Shown in pieces: positions 11,034-22,521 of a stretch of 64,000 bases of DNA. This DNA is from Begonia masoniana. Its lineage: Eukaryota > Streptophyta > Magnoliopsida > Cucurbitales > Begoniaceae. Under the pieces are notes generated by a model that worked only from the letters and a program-made list of their open reading frames with translations, ran no database searches and was not told the origin of the DNA. A program made the translations under genes and the position numbers. The stretch's first letter is position 1, and each line of letters begins with the position of its first letter. Location of the stretch: positions 13,338,006 through 13,402,005 of the forward strand of contig CM039506.1 of NCBI GenBank assembly GCA_022432975.1, written 5' to 3'.

Positions 11034-12501
11034 TGTTAGCTTAAAATACATTTTAAGTAATTATGTTTTTTATGATTAAGTTTAATATAAAATTGTGATC
11101 TGATAAGTGTAATTCAATTTGAACTGAATAAATGAATTATTATGTTATTTGTGTTTTTCTGGAAATGCCCTTTGTAAAGGATATTAAGTTTTTTAATGAA
11201 TTTTTGGTTAAGTGTTTTTAAGTCCACAGACAATCGTCCATGTGAAAGAAGATAGAAATAAATGTAGTAATCTGTGGAAAAAAATCGTCCAAAGTGTCAC
11301 GTGAGAATCAGGTGACTTCAGCCAGATTCACTCGTCCAAAGTTAAAGTAGTGAGTTCAGTCGTCCACAGCTCCACGTGAAAGTCAGGTGACGTTAAATCA
11401 AAAATGTTCTACGCGAGAGTTAAAATGTCACGTGAAAGTCAGGTGGCTTCAAATCAGATTCAAACGTCCACCGACAAGTCAGACACAGTCGTCCACGCTC
11501 GAAGGAAAGACTGTCATCCACGCTCAAAGGAAAGACACAGTCGTCCATGTTAGAAGGAGACGTTGTCGTTCACAATCAAAGTTTACGTCTACCGCTGAAC
11601 AGTTTCTTCCCCCAGCGTAACAAAGAATTGCATCAACCACGAAGAAACAGTGACACTCATCCACGATCAAAGATAAACGCTGTCGTCCACGATCAAAGTC
11701 AAACACAGTCGTCCACGACAATTAAAGATGCGGTCATCCACGCAAGCAAATAGACACACTTGTCCATGATCAAAGGAAAGGCGCAAACTTCCACAGTCTT
11801 AGCGCCAAATTCAAAAGACTGCTAGCTACAGTGATAGTCGTCCATAGCTTTAACTTCAGATCTTTAATGGAGAAGAATGAAAGCGAATTCAGAACGCAAC
11901 GACTAGCTATCTATTTATGGATGTTTCTCCAACGACTATTTTTTTTAATACTCAGATGATGAACATTCCAGAACTGAAGCCGATAACAGTCAGAGTATAT
12001 AATGGAAAAATAAGATGGGGGAAAGTACCTTTTGCTGAATTTATCTTCGAATCCTTACGAGAAAAATACTTAGCACTACTCTGCATTTTCTAATATACCT
12101 CTCTCTCTGCCCTAGAACTTGAGATTTATCTCTTTGAGAGAGTGTAGCATTTGTGCTCAATATTCTTATTTGTAAAATTGTAAAAGGCTGTGATTGACGC
12201 CCGTGAAGTTCAATCCAGAGTTGTAAGGCTGTAGATCGACGCCCAGGAAGTTCGATCTTGTTTTCTCATGAGGAGAAGAAAAGAATCTTTAAGGGGGAGC
12301 CTTGGAGCGTGGACGTAGGTAAGTTTGGCCGAACCACTTTAAAAACTACGGTGTCCAATTCCTCTCTATCTTTTAATTTGTTTATTGCCTGTGTGTTTGT
12401 TGTTAATTTGGTAATTGCATAGAAGAGAGAAAAAGTTTAGATTAAGTTAATAATTTTTAATAAGTCTAATTCACCCCCCTCTTAGACAATACGATCCTAC
12501 A
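11034..12501 (+). repeat. 5' LTR of the Sirevirus-like copia element (1468 bp)
   Basis: It starts TGTTAGC and ends GATCCTACA, two bases before the primer-binding site. Between about 11220 and 11790 it is crowded with CGTCCAC motifs (four exact GTCGTCCAC) and CACGTG-centred segments such as TCACGTGAAAGTCAGGTG. The partner at 19585-21093 is the same sequence with scattered substitutions. The partner also has an extra copy of the ATTGACGCCCGTGAAG repeat near 20748-20800 that this LTR lacks. Confidence 0.93.
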
Positions 12502-12503
12502 AT

Positions 12504-12515
12504 TGGTATTAGAGC
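12504..12515 (+). promoter_or_regulatory. Primer-binding site (initiator tRNA-Met type)
   Basis: TGGTATTAGAGC lies two bases after the 5' LTR. It matches the usual plant initiator-Met site TGGTATCAGAGC at 11 of 12 positions and fixes the LTR boundary and element orientation. Confidence 0.9.
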
Positions 12516-12551
12516 GAGGTTAATATTGTCTATACTGTAATAGAATTAGAA

Positions 12552-13950
12552 ATGGCATTTGACACTACACAAGTAGAGGGCCATTCAATTACTAGACCTC
12601 CATTCTTTGATGGGAATGACTATGTTTATTGGAAGTCTAGGATGAGAATCTTTGTTCATGCTATGGATTATAAACTATGGAATATTATAGAAAATGGTCC
12701 ATTTAAAGCCATGAAAACAGAGAATGAAATTAGAGTTCCTAAGGCCCCTCACGAGTTAACAGACTCTAATAAGAAAAATTTGAGTTTGAATGCTGAGGCA
12801 ACTAACACTCTATATTGTGCCTTAAATAGAGATGAATTTAATAGAGTACAAGGATGTCATAGTGCATATAAGATATGGAGATTGCTTGAGATAACTCATG
12901 AAGGAACTAATCAAGTTAAAGAGAGTAAAATGAGTATGTTAGTTCTTGAGTACGAATTTTTCTCTATGGAGAAGGATGAAACCATTAACTCTATGTTTAC
13001 GCGATTTACTAATATTACTAATGGTTTAAAAGTACTTGGTAAGATTTATTCAGGCGAAGAATTAGTAAGAAAAATCCTTCAGTGCCTGCCAAGAGCTTGG
13101 CAACCGAAATTGACTGCCATACTAGAAGCTCGAGATCTCAAGGTTCTCAAACTTGAACAACTCATTGGATCTCTCATGACACATGAGATCACCATGAGAG
13201 CAAATGAAAAGGAGGATCTTAAAGACAAGGGGATCACCAAAATAAAGGACATTGCACTCAAAGCCTCCTCTAGTAAACAAGATGAATCCGAACAAGAAGG
13301 GGATGATGAGGAGATTGCATTAATAACAGAAAGTTCAGCATATTTCTCCAACAGAAAAGATTGAATGAGTGAATATTCTCAAAGGGAGAAAAGCCTCAAA
13401 AGGATAAGGAGATTACCTGCTACGAATGTGGGAAGCCTGGACACATCAAGGCCGAGTGTCCACAAGTAAAGGAAAATCCCAAGCGATTCAAGAAGAGGGC
13501 CATGAAAGCTACATGGGATGATAGTGAGAGTGACACTCACTCAAAAGACGAAGAAGTTGCCAATCTGTGCTTCATGGCTCACGAAGATGAGGTAAGTCAT
13601 TCTCCCTGTGACAGTGATAATGATGAGGGTGATCTAATAGATGCCTTCAATGACTTAGTTAAACAGTATAGTATGCTCAAAACTAAATATAATTCTATGA
13701 AGAAAGAAAATACAAACTTGATCGATGAGCATGCTAAGAAATGTAATCTGCATGAAAATGAAATAATGGACCTTAAGTGTAGAAATGAAAAATTGAATAA
13801 TCTTGTTCTTTGGTTCACAAATGGTACCAAGAACTTAACCGTGCTGATAGGAAATCAGAGAGCTACTCATGATAAAGCAAGTCTAGATTATGATAAGTTC
13901 AATAAAAGGAAAGCTTTTAAAAACTTCTTTGTTAAACCAACTACCTGTCA
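12552..13950 (+). pseudogene. Copia gag of the Sirevirus-like element, frameshifted
   Basis: The first 270 codons start at an ATG 36 bases after the primer site. They carry the copia Gag N-terminal signature RPPFFDGNDYVYWKSRMRIF and the UBN2-like core (EYEFFSMEKDETINSMFTRF ... LVRKILQCLPRAWQPKLTAI). A frameshift near 13364-13380 moves the frame. The continuation holds the knuckle CYECGKPGHIKAEC near 13418-13459 and an acidic, coiled-coil-like stretch (KQYSMLKTKYNSMKKENTNL). A second knuckle is cut after its first Cys-His by the solo LTR at 13951 and resumes at 16043. Confidence 0.92.
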
Positions 13951-14642
13951 TGTAACACCCGATTCTATTGAACTGATTTTACCTTGTCAACTAATAATGT
14001 ACACTTTATGGATGAAATTGGGAGAATTATTGATTAGGTTAATGAGTGACTAAGTAAGGGCATAATGGTATTTTGAGATTTATAGTGGATAACGTATTTA
14101 AGGGAGGGTTTAATGAGGTTTAGCCGCCACTGTTTTTTCATTTTCCTTTCTCGGCATTCAGCAGCTAAGCAGAGTTTCTCCCGTCTATTTTCCCTTCCAT
14201 TCTCTCCGAGCTAGGTGAATTCTACTTCGATTTCTTGCTACATTGTAACTACCGATGTTAGAAGGGATTTTTAATGCGAGCGTTGAGAATGTTGTAAGTG
14301 GGAGTTAGTTCGGATTAGGGGCATATCAGGAATGCTTGATGATCTGAGTTCCCAAACCAGTTTTCTTATGAGTTCTGGTAGATTTGAGGATACTTTAGAA
14401 TGAAGCTTAAATAATACTCTGTCTACGGCTATAGGTTTGAGCAAAACCCGAAATAGGTTGCAACCAAGCTTTTCTAGGAAACCAGGTAAGTAGAGTATGT
14501 GTGTACCTTCGGGTCTACATCACAAAACAGTAGGTTTATGCTTGTTTGAATGTTTTCTGTATGTCATGTATCATGCTTTTGGAAAGTACACGAAAATGAA
14601 TTTACATGTAATGGCACGGTAAGGTATGAATGGAATGTAACA

Positions 14643-14838
14643 GATCAGCTGTTAAGGGAACTAATCCGCCCCTTAATTTATGAAGAGGATGTATGACTTT
14701 GGGAAAATTGATCCGCTCCCAATGGAATTTAGGATCAGATCAGCTGTTAAGGGAACTAATCCGCCCCTTAATTTATGAAGAGAATGTATGACTTTGGAAA
14801 AAATGATACAACTTCCAATGGAACCGAGGGATCAGATC
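14643..14838 (+). repeat. 95-bp tandem duplication in the family A solo LTR
   Basis: GATCAGCTGTTAAGGGAACT recurs 95 bp apart (14643 and 14738), each followed by AATCCGCCCCTTAATTTATG and a similar tail. Each unit contains TTAAGGG...CCCCTTAA, an inverted repeat. It lies inside the intron-like module. Confidence 0.92.
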
Positions 14839-15394
14839 AGAAAAAGAACGTGAATGCAACTGAGATGTGAAAGTAGAAACTGCATAATTAGGATTTATGT
14901 TTCAGCATATCATTTCATTATTGCTTTACTTACTTAGCATTAGGCTAATAAATGAGTTTTGTGATGTAGGTGAAGAAGCTTCAGAAGGTGTGTTCTCTGA
15001 GCATGTTGAGGACTAGGCTGGTTGGGGGAGCACTTCAATGCCACGGTTTGGTGATTCTGATGAGGCGGTTTAACTAATGTCAGTAGGTGTGAATGTTAGT
15101 TGATAATGGTTCAGTTTAAACATGCTGAGAATGTTGGTGGTAGTAGTAGTTTAATGTTTCTTTTATATATATGGTTTGGTGTTTTTCTGATGTGAAAACA
15201 CGATTTCGTTTTAGTTGTAGTCTACGATTCTGGGTTCTTTGGAAATTGTGGATTAAGTTGTTTTTGAAGGATTTCAGTAAAATGCACTAGTTCTTTTAAT
15301 GGCCGGAGCTGTTCTTTATTTAGAGTGAAAATGGTTTGTATGTTGCTCTGTTGCCTACTGGTGAAAACTAGGTATTTTAGTCCATCAGTAGATG

Positions 15395-15830
15395 TTGAAG
15401 TTTAGTCTATCGGTGGATGATGAGTTGTTAAATTTTGAGTTAATGAGTCACGTGGGTTAGTTTAGTAAAGTCACATGGTTAGCGGAAGAAGGTGTTATTT
15501 CTACTTCCACTGCTGAGTCTAAGTGGTTTATGCTTTTTCTGTTGGTATTGTTCAGCGGAAGATGTGAGTAGAATTTTTGTCGTTTTGTGACCGGTGGATG
15601 CGTGAAAGTCGACGTGTCGTCGACGGGTGTGAGCGGTAGATGCGTGAAAGTCGACGTGTCATTCGGCTGATGCGAACGGTGGATGTTGGAAGCAGAAGAT
15701 GCCTTTTGTTTCTGCTTCTACCGCCGATAGTGTTTAGCGGTGGATGTCTCATATTCTTGTTTCCACCGCCGAGACTATTCTGTCTTTAATAATACCGCTG
15801 GAACTATTCAGCGGTAGATGTGTTCTGTTT
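15395..15830 (+). repeat. Hairpin-rich GGTGGATG zone near the end of the family A solo LTR
   Basis: Diverged GCGGTGGATG/CCGGTGGATG and ACCGCC motifs alternate on the two strands. Examples of perfect inverted repeats are GAAGCAGAA (15689-15697) with TTCTGCTTC (15710-15718), and TACCGCTG (15793-15800) with CAGCGGTA (15809-15816). The related LTR at 1-1108 has the same position filled by the regular 60-bp hairpin array. Confidence 0.85.
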
Positions 15831-16042
15831 TTCTTTTGTCTTCTTTCAACCAACAGTCTTTAATATTTTAATTATTTAATAAGTGTCGTTTTATATAAAT
15901 ATTTTTCTGCTGCAAGTTTTTACGTTAAGCATCAAATTTTGATCTGTGAGTGAAATTTTAGGATTTTCTTAGAATGTCATAGCGTGGTTCAGTATTATTG
16001 AGTAACGAACCGGATTTATATAATTTGGGGCCTTACATGTCA

Positions 16043-16920
16043 TGCTTGTAATGAGATAGGACATAAATCATATGAATGCCCTTTGAAAACAAATAAGAAA
16101 TCAGGCAATAAATTACAGTGGGTTCCTAAAGGAACCAAAACTAACTCTAGGACCCAAAAGATTTGGGTACCAAAGAAGAACACTTGATTTCTGTTTTGTA
16201 GGTTAACTGCTCTCCCAGGGAAAATAAACGGTATCTCGACTTTGGTTGTTCGAGACAAATGACGGGAGACTCAACTAAGTTTGCTGTTGTCAACAAGAAG
16301 AAAGGAAATGTCACTCTTGGTGAAAACCAAAAGGGTAAAATCGTTGACTTTTGTAACAAAGGTAACCCTGCCAATCCTGCTATTGAAAACATGTTTTTAC
16401 TGGAAAAATGGTTAAAGCATAATCTACTTAGTATAAGTCCACTGTGTGATAAGTGTTTTTAAAGTTATATTTAAATCAAATGAATGTGTGATTAAAGAGA
16501 TTTCGAATAGCAATATTCTGCTTAAAGAAGATAGGAAAGAAAATGGTTATATTTTTTATCTGAATGATTTTGAGCATGTTGATAAAGAATTTTTTTTTCT
16601 ATAAATTCTTCCTATGATAGGTGTCTTGGCTTAGAAGGCTAGGTCACATAGGAATGGTCACCTTAGCTAAGATTACTGAGGAGAATTTAGTTAGTGGAAC
16701 TTCATCTATATTTACAAAAATCCCATACAACTTTCTAGAACCAAGCTCACTGTGGTTAGATTTCACTTGATTAGAGATCCTGTTCAAAGAGGTGATTTTT
16801 CTTTAGAATTTGTGAGCTCTGCTGGTTGATTAGCAAATATCTTTACAATTCTTATGGATGAGAAATCCTTCTGTGATGTTAGAATAAGGTTAGGTCTCAT
16901 TAGGGTTTGAAAAAGTAAGG
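16043..16920 (+). pseudogene. Copia zinc knuckle, protease and pol remnants, with pol deletion
   Basis: The stretch resumes the interrupted knuckle (HACNEIGHKSYECP), followed by a WVPKGTK linker. The protease remnant reads RYLDFGCSRQMTGD, so the DSG active site has become DFG. After more sequence (LLSISPLCDKCF) come a stop and GAG-pre-integrase residues near 16625 (WLRRLGHIGMVTLAKITEEN). From about 16710-16750 the translation changes abruptly to the last part of RNase H (LIRDPVQRGDFSLEFVSSAG, then LANIFT and IRLGLIRV). Thus integrase, RT and most RNase H, around 3 kb in relatives, were deleted. Confidence 0.85.
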
Positions 16921-16957
16921 TTAGTCCTTTATCCGTTTTTCCTTCCGTCTGTTTGGC

Positions 16958-17090
16958 AATGGACGTTGTTAATGGACTTTGATGATGGACGTTGTCAATG
17001 GGCTTTGATGATGGACGTTGTCAATGGCCTTTTATAATGGATGTTGTCAATGGACTTTGTCCATGGATGTTGACATAGTCTCTGTCAATT
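16958..17090 (+). repeat. Degenerate 27-28-bp repeats, TGGACGTTGTCAATGG
   Basis: Four to five imperfect units of the type ATGGACGTTGTCAATGGRCTTTGATG lie between the pol remnant and the extra reading frame. They are non-coding and fall just upstream of a pyrimidine-rich leader leading to the ATG at 17265. Confidence 0.85.
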
Positions 17091-17264
17091 GACCGTCATC
17101 GTCTGTTTTATAAGCCCTTGTTCTCACTATTCCAGAAGCCCTACCTTTTGAACTTCCCGTGCTCTGTCGATTTGTCTAACGCTTCCCTTTCCTCTCTGCT
17201 CTCCGACACCGATTCTTCATTTCTCTCAACTCCTCTCGAGCTATAAAGTCTCTACCATAGTTCA

Positions 17265-19298
17265 ATGGCATATTCTTCCCGTGCACCTCAAGTCTTCTCC
17301 AGAAAGAAGCAGAAGACTGCACATACTAGAGATGCTCACTCAGTTTCAGACCCTCCGTCTCTTGTCTGGCCGAGTCACGAATTTCTCAATAACGCCGCCT
17401 TCCAAAGGTATTATGAGGATTTTGAATACAAGCCTATTATCCGCTCTCGTGGAGTAATTTTTGGTGATTTGTCCGGTTTGGAGCTAGAAGAACCTTTACT
17501 AAGATTGGGGTTAATAGGGATTTTTGACTCTGCTTGTGGGTATTGTGAAACCCCAATTCGAATATTCTATGCCAACTTAGAACATTCTTCCAAACCTCTG
17601 GTCCTTAGAAGCTATGTTTATGGGTGCCACATTGAACTTTCTCAGGATATGATGCACCAAATCCTTTGCTGTAATTTCCTCAATGGTACTCAAAGAGTCT
17701 TTGAGTTCACTTTGACTCTATCTTTTCTTGGTAAACCTGCGGGCAAGGATTTAATCCAATTGATTGCCAAGGACCCAAACAACTTTCCCCTCCGGCCGAA
17801 AAAGCAAGGATTTAAATCTTCGGGCCAGAATATTCCACCAGATGATTCACTATAACATTCTGGCCGTCGAAGGCCATAGAGGCCATGTCAGTGGCATGGA
17901 TCTTTTTTTACTTGATCGTTTTTTTAAATGTGATCCCTTCCACATTGGTTTCATTATCCTAAACCGAATGCTACAAGTGATCACCAGTGGATCCAAGTCC
18001 TTACCCTATAATCTTCTGCTTATGAAGATTTTCCATTAGTTTGGGGTTGTATTTCCTGAATCTGGCCATCTCCTACCCTTGAAGACTACAGACTTCTTCT
18101 CTGCCTCCACCTTATCACGAATGGGCATATCCAGGAATGATCAAGAAGTGTTTATTGCAAGGGAGGGACGAAAAGGTCCTCAAAATGTGTGGCTGTTGTT
18201 CAAGTTGGTTCCCCAAGAGCTGCCCGAAGGCGTCCCACCAGGAGGCTAATTCTTCAAGATGAAGAAGAAGTTACAAGTGTGCAAGATGACACCCTAATTC
18301 CTGATCTTGCACCTCCAGTCCTTCTCCTTCCAGCTCAAGAGGAGGTCACTCCTAAGCAAACTCCCTTCACAGCACCATTCAGTGAACCTGAACCTCCTAC
18401 AGTCCAAGTTGATGAATCTTGCCAAACTCTCCTACGTCCAATCAGTCCAATCCGTGCACCCTCTCCCACTCCAGTACCTTCTGTGCCAATTGTTGCTCCT
18501 CATAGAACTGCAAGTCGCCCCACTCCTTCAGTGAGGCCTTCTATCCCTCAGGACTTTCAGGATGAGATTCGGGCAAGTATTGCAAGCCTTGGGACATGAC
18601 TTGAATCTTTCCAAACTCAATATAACTCTCACCGTACTCAATTTGAGGTCCTGGTCATGTCCAAACTTGATCATCTTGAGACTATAAATAAAGACCTGCT
18701 CAATCAGACCAAAATGGACTTGAGCAAGGGCCTTGACTCCGTTGAGGACAGGTTGACTAACAGGATGGATAGACTTGAAGGCCCTTTCTCCAGGTCCCTT
18801 CGGTCTATACAGTCTGACATTCAAGCTCTTCAGCCAGAACCGCCTCGACCTCTTTGTTACTCAGTGGCTTATTCTGAAGACTTCCTCCCTCCTATCATCA
18901 GACCTGAGGTTGACCAGGAAGTGAACTTCATGCCTTTGGATATCCAGGATGCTGAGCTTAGGTTCATTGATCCTTTTGCTTCCCCTGTCTCCGAGTCCTC
19001 TTCTGAGCCTCAAGGTTCAATGGCTGCACTTCAGGCTGCTCCTCCGGTAGAGCCTCCACCATGTCTGGCCTTGGTGGTATATCGAGGACCATTTCAATCT
19101 TCTGCTTCTCCAGTAGAGCCTCCACCATCTACTCCTTGTATGGATTTGGTGGTATATCAAGGACCATTTCCACCTTCTGCTCCTTCTGCTCCCACTCCTC
19201 ATATTGCATCACTCATAGGTCTTTATGTCTATCCGAACCTTGACGTGCCTTCTTCGATTATACAAGAGTTGTGGAAGTGTATTTTAGACTTAGATTAA
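17265..19298 (+). pseudogene. Extra (env-position) frame of the Sirevirus-like element, plant transposon protein domain
   Basis: About 678 codons begin at ATG 17265. Residues 40-190 (FQRYYEDFEYKPIIRSRGVI ... YANLEHSSKPLVLRSYVYG) match my memory of the Pfam 'putative plant transposon protein' family (PF20167); a profile search would settle this. The second half is rich in Pro (PPTVQVDESCQTLLRPISPI, repeats of PVEPPP...LVVYQGPF) with a helical, possibly coiled-coil part near 18660-18830. Four lesions break it: a shift near 17840, a stop at 18037, a shift back near 18200 and a stop at 18597. It occupies the place of the env-like gene of Sireviruses, but no signal peptide or clear membrane anchor is visible. 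Its role is unknown. Confidence 0.75.
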
Positions 19299-19570
19299 AT
19301 AGGAGATATTTTTTTTGTAGACAATTCTTTTTGGATTCCCGAGTGGTACCTATTTTTTGTTTGATACCCTGATTTTCAAATTTCTTCAATATACAAATAT
19401 TGTGTCAATGACTACTTTTTACTATTTCTTTTTTATAATGTCAAAGGGGGAGAGAAGGATTGTGAATGATACACATGAATAGAGTAAGGGGGAGTTAGAA
19501 AAGTTAGGAGATTATTCTAAGAAAATTATGGGGGAGAATAAAGTTAATCATTTCATATTTTGTCATCATC

Positions 19571-19584
19571 AAAAAGGGGGAGAT
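19571..19584 (+). other. Polypurine tract
   Basis: AAAAAGGGGGAGAT directly precedes the 3' LTR, as required for plus-strand priming. Related GGGGGAG runs at about 19446, 19489 and 19531 upstream may be the multiple polypurine tracts known from Sireviruses. Confidence 0.88.
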
Positions 19585-21093
19585 TGTTAGCTTAAAATAC
19601 GTTTTAAGTAATTATGTTTTTGATGATTAAGTTTAATATGAAATTGTGATCTGATAAGTGTAATTCAATTTGAACTGAATAAATGAATTATTATGTTATT
19701 TGTGTTTTTCTGGAAATGCCCTTTGTAAAGGGTATTAATTTTTTTAATGAATTTTTGGTTAAATATTTTTAAGTCCACAGACAATCATCCATGTGAAAGA
19801 AGATAGAAATAAATGCAGTAATCTGTGGAAAACAATCGTCCAAAGTGTCACGTGAGAATCAGGTGACTTCAGCCAGATTCAATCGTCCAAAGTTAAAGTA
19901 GTGAGTTCAGTCGTCCACAGCTCCACGTGAAAGTCAGGTGACGTTAAATCAGAAATGTTCTACGCGAGAGTTAAAATGTCACGTGAAAGTCAGGTGGCTT
20001 CAAATCAGATTCAAACGTCCACCGAAAAGTCAGACAAAGTCATCCACACTCGAAGGAAAGACTGTCGTCCATGCTCAAAGGAAAGACACAGTCGTCCACG
20101 TTCGAAGGAGACGCTGTCATTCACAATCAAATTTTACGTCTACCGCTGAACAGTTTCTTCTGCCAGCGTAACAAAGAATTACATCAACCGCGAAGCAACA
20201 GTGACACTCATCCACGATCAAAGATAAGCGTTGTCGTCCACGATCAAAGTCAAACAACGTCGTCCACGACAATTAAAGACGCAGTCGTCCACGCAAGCAA
20301 ATAGACACACTTTTCCACGATCAAAGGAAAGACGCAAACGTCCATAGTCTTAGCGCCAAATTCAAAAGACTGCTAGCTACAGTGATAGTCGTCCATAGCT
20401 TTAACTTTAGACCTTTAATGGAGAAGAATGAAAGCGACTTCAGAATGCAACGGCTAGCTGTCTATTTATGGATGTTTCTCCAACGGCTATTTTTTTAATA
20501 CTCAGATGAAGAAAATTCCAGAACTGAAGCCGATAACAGTCAGAGTATATAAGGGAAAAAGAAGCTCGGGGGAAAGTACCTTTTGCTGAATTTATCTTCA
20601 AATCCTTACGAGCAAAATACTTAGCACTACTCTGCATTTTCTTATATACCTCTCTCTCTGCCTTAGAACTTGAGATTTATCTATTTGAGAGAGTGTAGCA
20701 TTTGTGATCAATATTCTTATTTGTAAAATTGTAAAAGGCTGTGATTGACGCCCGTGAAGATCAATCAAAGTGTAAAGGCAGTGGATTGACTCCCGTGAAG
20801 TTCAATCCAGAGTTGTAAGGCTGTAGATCGACGCCCGGGAAGTTCGATCTTGTTTTCTCGTGAGGAGAAGAAAAGAATCTTCAAGGGGGAGCCTTGGAGC
20901 GTGGACGTAGGCAGGTTTGCCCGAACCACGTTAAAAACTACGGTGTCCAATTCCTCTCTATCTTTTAATTTGTTTATTGTCTGTGTGTTTGTTGTTAATT
21001 TGGTAATTGCATAGAAGAGAGAAAAAGTTTAGATTAAGTTAATAATTTTTAATAAGTCTAATTCACCCCCGTCTTAGATAATACGATCCTACA
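19585..21093 (+). repeat. 3' LTR of the Sirevirus-like copia element (1509 bp)
   Basis: It starts TGTTAGC after the polypurine tract and ends CGATCCTACA before the CAAAC duplication. It matches the 5' LTR apart from scattered base changes and an additional ATTGACTCCCGTGAAG unit near 20780, so it carries three instead of two of these repeats. Confidence 0.93.
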
Positions 21094-21098
21094 CAAAC

Positions 21099-21351
21099 AA
21101 ATGACAAGTTCTTGATGTTGTACTTTCATGCTCAGACCTAAACAAGATATTAAAGTGTGCTGTAAAGATATTGACCAAAGATAAACACAAACACAGCAGC
21201 AACACAAACAGAGTTTATAGCACGAGATGAGGGTTTGGTGGAAACCGATAACCCGAAATGTAAACCAAATTGTAGCTATGAAAATAAGTTTGAAAAACCA
21301 AACCAACACAATTGCTAGCACACAATGGAAGCTGTCTATGCTCTAACACCA
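21099..21351 (-). other. Gypsy leader, distal part, with primer-binding-like site
   Basis: This is the continuation of 10072-11028 after removal of the copia insertion. At 21340-21351 the minus strand reads TGGTGTTAGAGC, which matches the initiator-Met primer site TGGTATCAGAGC at 10 of 12 positions. It lies two bases from the sequence taken as the LTR end (…CCATTTCA on the minus strand). Confidence 0.6.
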
Positions 21352-21353
21352 CT

Positions 21354-22298
21354 TGAAATGGTTATAGCCTGCAAAAAGTCGTGTTCTACCCACAAAATAA
21401 GTTAGTGCAATTGGTGCTCGGCTAGGCCGAGGATACCTCAAATCAAGGCAGAGCAATGAAGAAGCAAACATGTTCCAAATCAAATGAAATTTTAAGGGTC
21501 GATTATATTATGAGTGAGGAGCAACACCTTAAAATATTAAGCAAAAATAAAGGGTGGAAGTGAAGTTATGCAAGGGAAACCCGAAGTTGTTTGATTAGCA
21601 ATATTTTAAAGCTCTCGACGATCACTTCTTTCCAAGAAAAGAAATGGCAACCTTTGGGAAAGGGTTTTGCCCACCTTGTACTGTTTTCCAACTCTCAAAA
21701 GAGTGGAGAGAAGGGTGGTAATAAGAACCTTCAAGCAACCTTGGGCTTGTGGTAATGGAGGCACAATCTCCACTTGGGTGGCTCACCACCGAGGCTTACC
21801 TTTGGCTTCAACCTTTTGGGTTTTCCTTAAGCAAAACAGAGCCATTCTCATTCATTAAACAACCATTACAAGCACCAATAACTATGTTTTTATAAACCTA
21901 AGGGATGACTTGAGGTTTGGTTTGAGTTTGAGCTCAAGAGAGCCGTTGGAAGCTTTGGCCGAACACTTGGCTTCAAGGTGGTCTTCATGTTCCTTTGGAT
22001 GGCTGAGATTTGGTTGCTCCATTTGATCCAATGACTAAGGGCTGCCATGTCATCAATCCATGGCTTTGTTCAAGAGGGGAAACTGCAACATAGCATCTTC
22101 ATTTGGCAGCAAAGTGATCGGCCAAAAGGGGTAATGGTCCGAACTAATTTTGGCGCCCACACTTGGCGGTTTTCTTCATGGCCGATCACTCCTCCCATGC
22201 AAGCCATGCATTTGTGAGTTGAACCAACTTCAAGTCATCATCTAACCTAACATTCATCTAACCCTAATGCCTAATGTATGCATGCATTAATTAAATTA
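21354..22298 (-). repeat. Probable 5' LTR of the gypsy element
   Basis: On the minus strand this runs from about TGTAATTTAATT (22298) to CCATTTCA (21354), next to the primer-binding-like site. It is non-coding. No second copy is present in the window, so the outer border is a guess based on the TG...CA rule and on the end of homology with the pol tail at 22305. Confidence 0.45.
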
Positions 22299-22521
22299 CA
22301 ATAAGGCTAATGTTTGCCAAAACAAGAAAAATTTAAAGTGTTGGTTATAAAAGTGATTTAGGGAAGACAAATTCCCTCTTTATGAGCGTCCATCCTTGGC
22401 TCCCAAGTTAGCACATGCATTGGTTGCTCCATGTCCCTTGTGCTCACCTCCCAATCCAAGTCTTCAAAAAGTTCATCAAAGTCATCATCACCTGCAAAAG
22501 AATAGAGTTTGTTAGTGAATA

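Larger units (their letters stand above)
13951..16037 (+). mobile_element. Solo LTR (family A), 2087 bp, TSD TGTCA
   Basis: It begins TGTAACACCCG and ends GGGGCCTTACA. TGTCA stands at 13946-13950 and 16038-16042. Removing the unit and one TGTCA joins the two halves of a gag zinc knuckle into CHACNEIGHKSYEC, which proves both borders. It contains an intron-like module: ACCAG/GTAAGT (donor at 14486) and GTGATGTAG/GTGAAG (acceptor ending at 14969). It also has a 95-bp duplication and a hairpin-rich CCGGTGGATG zone. No reading frame of note. Confidence 0.93.
11034..21093 (+). mobile_element. Sirevirus-like Ty1/copia element with a pol deletion, TSD CAAAC
   Basis: Both ends begin/finish TGTTAGCTTAAAATAC ... 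CGATCCTACA, and CAAAC stands at 11029-11033 and 21094-21098. The order is 5' LTR, initiator-Met primer site, gag with two zinc knuckles, protease remnant, GAG-pre-integrase remnant, then a jump to the last part of RNase H, then a 2-kb extra reading frame (17265-19298), polypurine tract and 3' LTR. Integrase, all RT and most RNase H are missing. An extra reading frame downstream of pol is typical of SIRE/Maximus elements. The insertion lies in the leader of the gypsy element and was itself hit by the solo LTR 13951-16037. Confidence 0.9.
3032..22298 (-). mobile_element. Ty3/gypsy element, minus strand, interrupted by a solo LTR and a whole copia element
   Basis: Reading the minus strand from high to low coordinates gives a probable 5' LTR (22298-21354), a primer-binding-like site (21351-21340), an untranslated leader, gag (10071-8954), protease, RT, RNase H (to about 7121) and integrase (7014-3108). 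The leader is split by the copia element 11034-21093, which has a CAAAC duplication on both sides. The integrase is split by the solo LTR 4334-6692, with a CTAAT duplication. Removing both restores continuity. No 3' LTR follows position 3032. Homology with the second pol tail (22305 onward) begins exactly there, so the 3' end was lost or recombined. All frames carry stops; the element is dead. Confidence 0.75.

Noticed and set aside
12309..12330. Splice donor GTAG/GTAAGT in the copia 5' LTR
   Set aside because: The 3' LTR has GTAGGCAGGT at the same place, so the donor is not conserved even between the two LTRs of the element.
13951..16037. Interpretation of the 2-kb TGTAACACCC units as TIR DNA transposons
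   Set aside because: The termini are similar to inverted repeats, but the 5-bp duplications, TG...CA ends and LTR-like composition fit solo LTRs better. No DNA transposon family with these traits is known to me. Kept as an alternative in the findings.
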